From: an uncultured Brachyspira sp.
Lineage (GTDB): Bacteria; Spirochaetota; Brachyspiria; Brachyspirales; Brachyspiraceae
Reading direction: 5' to 3'
DNA length: 13,292 nucleotides
Assembly: GCF_949287625.1 (NCBI RefSeq)
Contig: NZ_CASEGO010000127.1
Coordinates: 1-13,292 of the forward strand
The translations under genes and the position numbers were made by a program. Positions 10,727 to 13,292 of the stretch are shown here, in pieces. Each line of letters begins with the position of its first letter. Position 1 is the first letter of the stretch. The notes beneath the pieces are model-generated. The model was not told the DNA's origin, did no database searches, and saw only the letters and a program-made list of their open reading frames with translations.

Positions 10727-10767
10727 TTTACAAAAAAAAACATATTTTTTGTAAAAAATACAAAAAA
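10727..10767. promoter_or_regulatory. Alternating inverted repeats upstream of the symporter gene
   Basis: TTTACAAAAAA (10727-10737) pairs perfectly with TTTTTTGTAAA (10745-10755). The latter can also pair with TACAAAAAA (10759-10767). The set lies 65-105 bp upstream of the symporter ATG. It could be a repressor or activator operator, or alternative RNA hairpins in the leader. A TATACT-like -10 occurs just downstream on the minus strand, but no good -35 does. Confidence 0.4.
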
Positions 10768-10869
10768 ATTTAGAATGTATTTTACAATCATAATAAATTA
10801 TACTTTTTTTGTGAGCTATATTAATAATATTTAGAGTATATTAAATTTTATGTATTGTAATATATTTAA

Positions 10870-11240
10870 TATATACTGAAACAATTTTATTTTGTCAATT
10901 GGTGCACATTATACAGAATTATCAACTTTTTTGCCGCACACGCCACAGGCGGGCTTCGCCAAAGTTTTTACCAACACCACAGGTGGACTTCGTTGGCACG
11001 CTTCGTGAAAAATGCAGCTGCTAAAACTTTATATTTTAAATATATGTATTAAATGTGTGGTAATACCCGAAATTTAGGCTACACCTTGCCAAAAGAACGC
11101 AGAGCGAGGTGGACTTCGTCAAATGCAGTCTTTTTGGTTCTTTTGGTCACAAAAAGAACTGGGGGTGTGGGGGCAAAGCCACCGCAAACAATAAAATTAA
11201 AAAGCTAAAAATTGACAAACTTAAAAATTTTCAGTATATA
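10870..11240 (+). repeat. Dispersed TIR element, copy B (371 bp, best preserved)
   Basis: The left end (10870-10900) and the inverted right end (11210-11240) agree at 26 of 31 positions; both begin TATATACTGAAA and end TTTGTCAATT. Inside, a CAACTTTTTTG hairpin arm is followed by CACGCCACAGGCGG, GGGCTTCGCC and GGCACGCTTCGTG mini-palindromes. ACTTTATATTTT and AAATTTAGGCTA blocks come next. Then CCAAAAGAAC (11089-11098) is complementary to GTTCTTTTGG (11137-11146), which can instead pair with AAAAGAAC at 11152-11159. A G-rich block, CTGGGGGTGTGGGGGCAAAG, closes the body. No gene is inside. A TA duplication at the ends is compatible with insertion but cannot be proven in this AT context. It lies between the MATE and symporter genes. 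Confidence 0.75.
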
Positions 11241-11273
11241 CTATTTTATTTTTTTTAAAAATAAAATAGTATA
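11237..11273. repeat. Perfect 17-bp palindrome at the right edge of copy B
   Basis: TATACTATTTTATTTTT (11237-11253) and its exact complement (11257-11273) are separated by TTT. It overlaps the outer TATA of the element end. It lies about 90 bp past the MATE stop codon but lacks a T-run after the stem on that strand, so it is not a standard terminator. The rest of 11274-11362 is AT-rich with no feature. Confidence 0.6.
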
Positions 11274-11362
11274 GATAATCTTCTGTAGTATTTCGTAAAC
11301 AAATATAACAAAATAAATATTACTTTTTATTTATTATAAAACAAATCTTATAAACAATATTT

Positions 11363-12724
11363 TTAATTTGTAATATTGGCATTTTTCTGCCATTTATTAG
11401 ATTTCAAATAATAAAGACTAAATAAAGTATTTATTATATAGCATATACCCATAGAAGCCCATATACCAATAAGTTCAAAATGAGGTGATAATGCATAAGC
11501 CAAAATTGTTCTTAAAATAAGAGTTGTTGATGTAGTGAAAGCCATAATTACAATAGTTTTTCCAGCTCCGTTTATAACACCATTGCATACAAACATCACA
11601 GAATAAAAAATAAATATAGGCATAATAGTATAAATATAGCTTTTAGCATATTCAAATACTGAAACATCTTTTGTAAACATTCTTATAAGAAGATAAGGAT
11701 TAGTTATAGAAAAAATACTCATAACAGAAGAGATTATAAGTCCTATTATAATACCGCTTTTAAAAATCTCTTTAACTCTGTCTAGTTTTTTGGCACCTAT
11801 ATTTTGTGCAGACATTGTCATAACAGCGTTTCCCAATGCCCCTATAGGCATAATAAATAATGATTCTACTCTATTGACAATAGCCACAGTTGCACTTGCA
11901 GCATCTCCAAAACTGCTTATAAGCCTAGTTATTACAAGCCAGCCGAAAGCGACTATAAATTGATTAAATGAAATAGGTATTCCTAACTTCATTATTTTTT
12001 TAGTCATTTTCAAATCAAATGTGAATATAAAAGGATTAATTTTGATAAAGCTGTTTTTCATTCTTAAATATGTTGTGCTTATAAATACAGAAGTAAATTG
12101 TGATATTACAGTAGCAATAGCTGCCCCTTGAAGTCCCATAGCAGGTATTATCCAAAACCCTTTTATAAGTATTGGGTCTAGTATTATATTAAGCACAGAA
12201 GATACAATTAAAAATATTAAAGGTCTTATGGTATCTCCTACAGCCCTAAGTATAGATGATATAAAAAAATAAGCATATGCAAACGGAAGTCCTATTATAG
12301 ATATTCTCAAATAGATAAGTGCCATATTTATAGCATTTTGTGGGGTGTTCATAATTGTTAATATTGTTCTTGAAAATATAAGCATAAGAGAGCCTACAGT
12401 AAAAAGTATTATAACTCCTAATGTTGTAGAGACTTTTATAACATGGCTTACAGTATCATAATCTTTAGCTCCGTAATACTGAGATACTATAACTCCGTTA
12501 GCCATATTAACTCCGAATGCAAAAGAACCTATTAAAAGCATTATTGGAAAACTTACAGCAACTGCAGAAAGTCCAAGCGGACCTATAATATTACCTATCC
12601 AAATGCTATCTGCTATATTATATACAACATTAAGCATATTAGAGAGTAATATCGGGATAAGCAGTTTTAATAATGTGGGAACGACTTTTGATTCTGTGAG
12701 GTCGGTTCCTATATGATTGCTCAT
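11363..12724 (-). CDS. MATE family efflux transporter, 453 aa
   Basis: A cytoplasmic-membrane multidrug and toxin extrusion transporter that exports cationic or xenobiotic compounds using an Na+ or H+ gradient. The N-terminus has the characteristic pattern 'P.LL.LLIPILLSNMLNVVYNIADSIWIGNIIG.LGLSAVAVSFP'. The two halves each carry the family's loop motif: SQYYGAKDYD near residue 85 and AQNIGAKKLDRVKE near 310. The SILRAVGDTIRP and NGVINGAGKT segments are the matching positions in each half. Twelve hydrophobic helices and the 453-residue length are normal for the family. The start is the ATG at 12724, with GAAGGT (12735-12740) about 10 nt upstream. It is read alone; a TATAAT lies upstream and no clear terminator follows. 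It resembles the NorM/DinF-like superfamily, but the sequence does not identify the substrate. Confidence 0.93.
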   Translation of the reverse strand: MSNHIGTDLTESKVVPTLLKLLIPILLSNMLNVVYNIADSIWIGNIIGPLGLSAVAVSFPIMLLIGSFAFGVNMANGVIVSQYYGAKDYDTVSHVIKVSTTLGVIILFTVGSLMLIFSRTILTIMNTPQNAINMALIYLRISIIGLPFAYAYFFISSILRAVGDTIRPLIFLIVSSVLNIILDPILIKGFWIIPAMGLQGAAIATVISQFTSVFISTTYLRMKNSFIKINPFIFTFDLKMTKKIMKLGIPISFNQFIVAFGWLVITRLISSFGDAASATVAIVNRVESLFIMPIGALGNAVMTMSAQNIGAKKLDRVKEIFKSGIIIGLIISSVMSIFSITNPYLLIRMFTKDVSVFEYAKSYIYTIMPIFIFYSVMFVCNGVINGAGKTIVIMAFTTSTTLILRTILAYALSPHFELIGIWASMGICYIINTLFSLYYLKSNKWQKNANITN

Positions 12725-12759
12725 TTTTTATTATACCTTCAAATTAAATTGTGATTAGT

Positions 12760-12765
12760 ATTATA
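12760..12765 (-). promoter_or_regulatory. Possible -10 box of the MATE gene
   Basis: TATAAT on the minus strand, about 35 bp before the ATG, followed by a plausible start region. There is no convincing -35 hexamer, and the AT-rich context makes this tentative. Confidence 0.35.
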
Positions 12766-12848
12766 AACTAAATAATAATTAATTAAATAGAAAAATATTA
12801 TTTTTATAGTAATGAATTGTAATCTGTAATGATATTTTTATTATGATC

Positions 12849-13093
12849 GAGGGCGGTATATAAAATAATAAATAAAAAAAACGCTAGGGTGGGCATGCTT
12901 TTTTATGTAGATATAAAATAATAGAAGTATAGATTAAAGAAATTATATTTAATTATAAAATCTAAAGGGTGGGCAGTTAAAGTAAAATTCAAAAAATTAT
13001 TTACACTCCCCGCCCTCTAAAATTTTATTGCGTTAATATAATTTATTAATACCAATTTTTTATAATATTCTCACTGTAAAAGCACCCCCGCCC
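12849..13093. repeat. Cluster of five short G/C-rich motifs in non-coding DNA
   Basis: The otherwise AT-rich 12725-13273 has no supported gene. Five islands stand out: GAGGGCGG (12849-12856), AGGGTGGGCA (12886-12895 and again 12966-12975, identical), CTCCCCGCCCTC (13006-13017) and ACCCCCGCCC (13084-13093). The last two are G-rich on the opposite strand. They may be a repeated short motif or remnants of C-terminal coding sequence: one frame around the second AGGGTGGGCA reads SKGWAVKVKFKKLFTLPAL and then stops, without a start codon. Confidence 0.4.
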
Positions 13094-13273
13094 AAGTTAC
13101 GATTATATTAAAGAAATTTGTTTAAACCACGATTAATTTTGTATAATAGACTTGTTTCAAAAGTACTTGACAAATAATTTAATAAGTTTATTGTTTTATG
13201 CTAAATTAAATAATATTAATTATAGTTTAATTAAATGTTTTACTTGTTGTGTAAATTGTATGTTTAAGCTAGA

Positions 13274-13292
13274 AAATGCAGTTCTTTTGGTT
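13274..13292 (+). repeat. Internal fragment of another dispersed TIR element (copy D)
   Basis: AAAATGCAGTTCTTTTGGTT at the window edge matches the middle of copy A1 (about 8434-8452) and copy B (about 11121-11140), just before the second hairpin. TTTAAGCTAGAAAA just before it is a diverged form of the AAATTTAGGCTAAAAA block. The element evidently continues past the window. I could not find its left terminal repeat within 13094-13273. Confidence 0.55.

Noticed and set aside
8240..11240. Spaced repeats as a possible CRISPR array
   Set aside because: The copies are over 300 bp, diverged, separated by genes and have inverted ends; there are no short regular repeats with spacers and no cas genes.
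12849..13093. G-rich islands as G-quadruplexes
   Set aside because: Each island has only two G-tracts and they alternate between strands, so four stacked tracts are not available locally.
13166..13200. TTGACA near 13167 as a promoter
   Set aside because: No -10 hexamer occurs at 16-18 bp spacing and no gene follows inside the window.

Overview
The window looks like a piece of a Brachyspira chromosome (intestinal spirochaete). The DNA is very AT-rich and ribosome-binding sites are GGAG-like. The rRNA locus holds 23S and 5S genes only, with no 16S or tRNA upstream, and a split of 16S from 23S-5S is known for Brachyspira. The genus call is my inference from base composition, gene types and rRNA layout; I could not run an alignment.

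Layout. Positions 1-122 hold the end of a dispersed repeat. Positions 212-2722 (minus) encode an 836-residue protein with a degenerate cyclic-nucleotide-binding-like N-terminus, ending at a terminator at 145-183. About 640 bp of leader and promoter DNA precede the 23S rRNA (3369-6378) and 5S rRNA (6499-6615), which end at a strong terminator at 6631-6668. The 23S is enclosed by two long complementary stems. Then come two small membrane proteins (6685-6915 and 6971-7252) and a BaxI_1-type Bax inhibitor-1/YccA membrane protein (7412-8146) with its own terminator. Positions 8147-9230 are non-coding and hold two abutting dispersed repeats. A sodium:solute symporter (9231-10661, minus) is broken by one in-frame amber codon. 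A further dispersed repeat lies upstream of it (10870-11240). A MATE-family efflux transporter follows (11363-12724, minus). The last 570 bp are non-coding, with a cluster of short G/C-rich motifs and the start of another repeat copy.

Two things stand out. First, the 23S gene has an exact 20-bp tandem duplication in the peptidyl-transferase centre (6032-6071, E. coli positions 2567-2586). This should disable the ribosome unless it is spliced out, tolerated, or an assembly error. Second, the intergenic regions carry a family of about 320-370 bp non-coding elements. They have imperfect 31-bp terminal inverted repeats and conserved internal hairpins, and some of the hairpin loops are filled by GC-rich mini-palindromes. 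They look like MITE-type elements with smaller nested insertions.

The protein genes do not form an obvious pathway. They are mostly single-gene transcription units that separately serve ribosome synthesis, membrane homeostasis, solute uptake and drug efflux.
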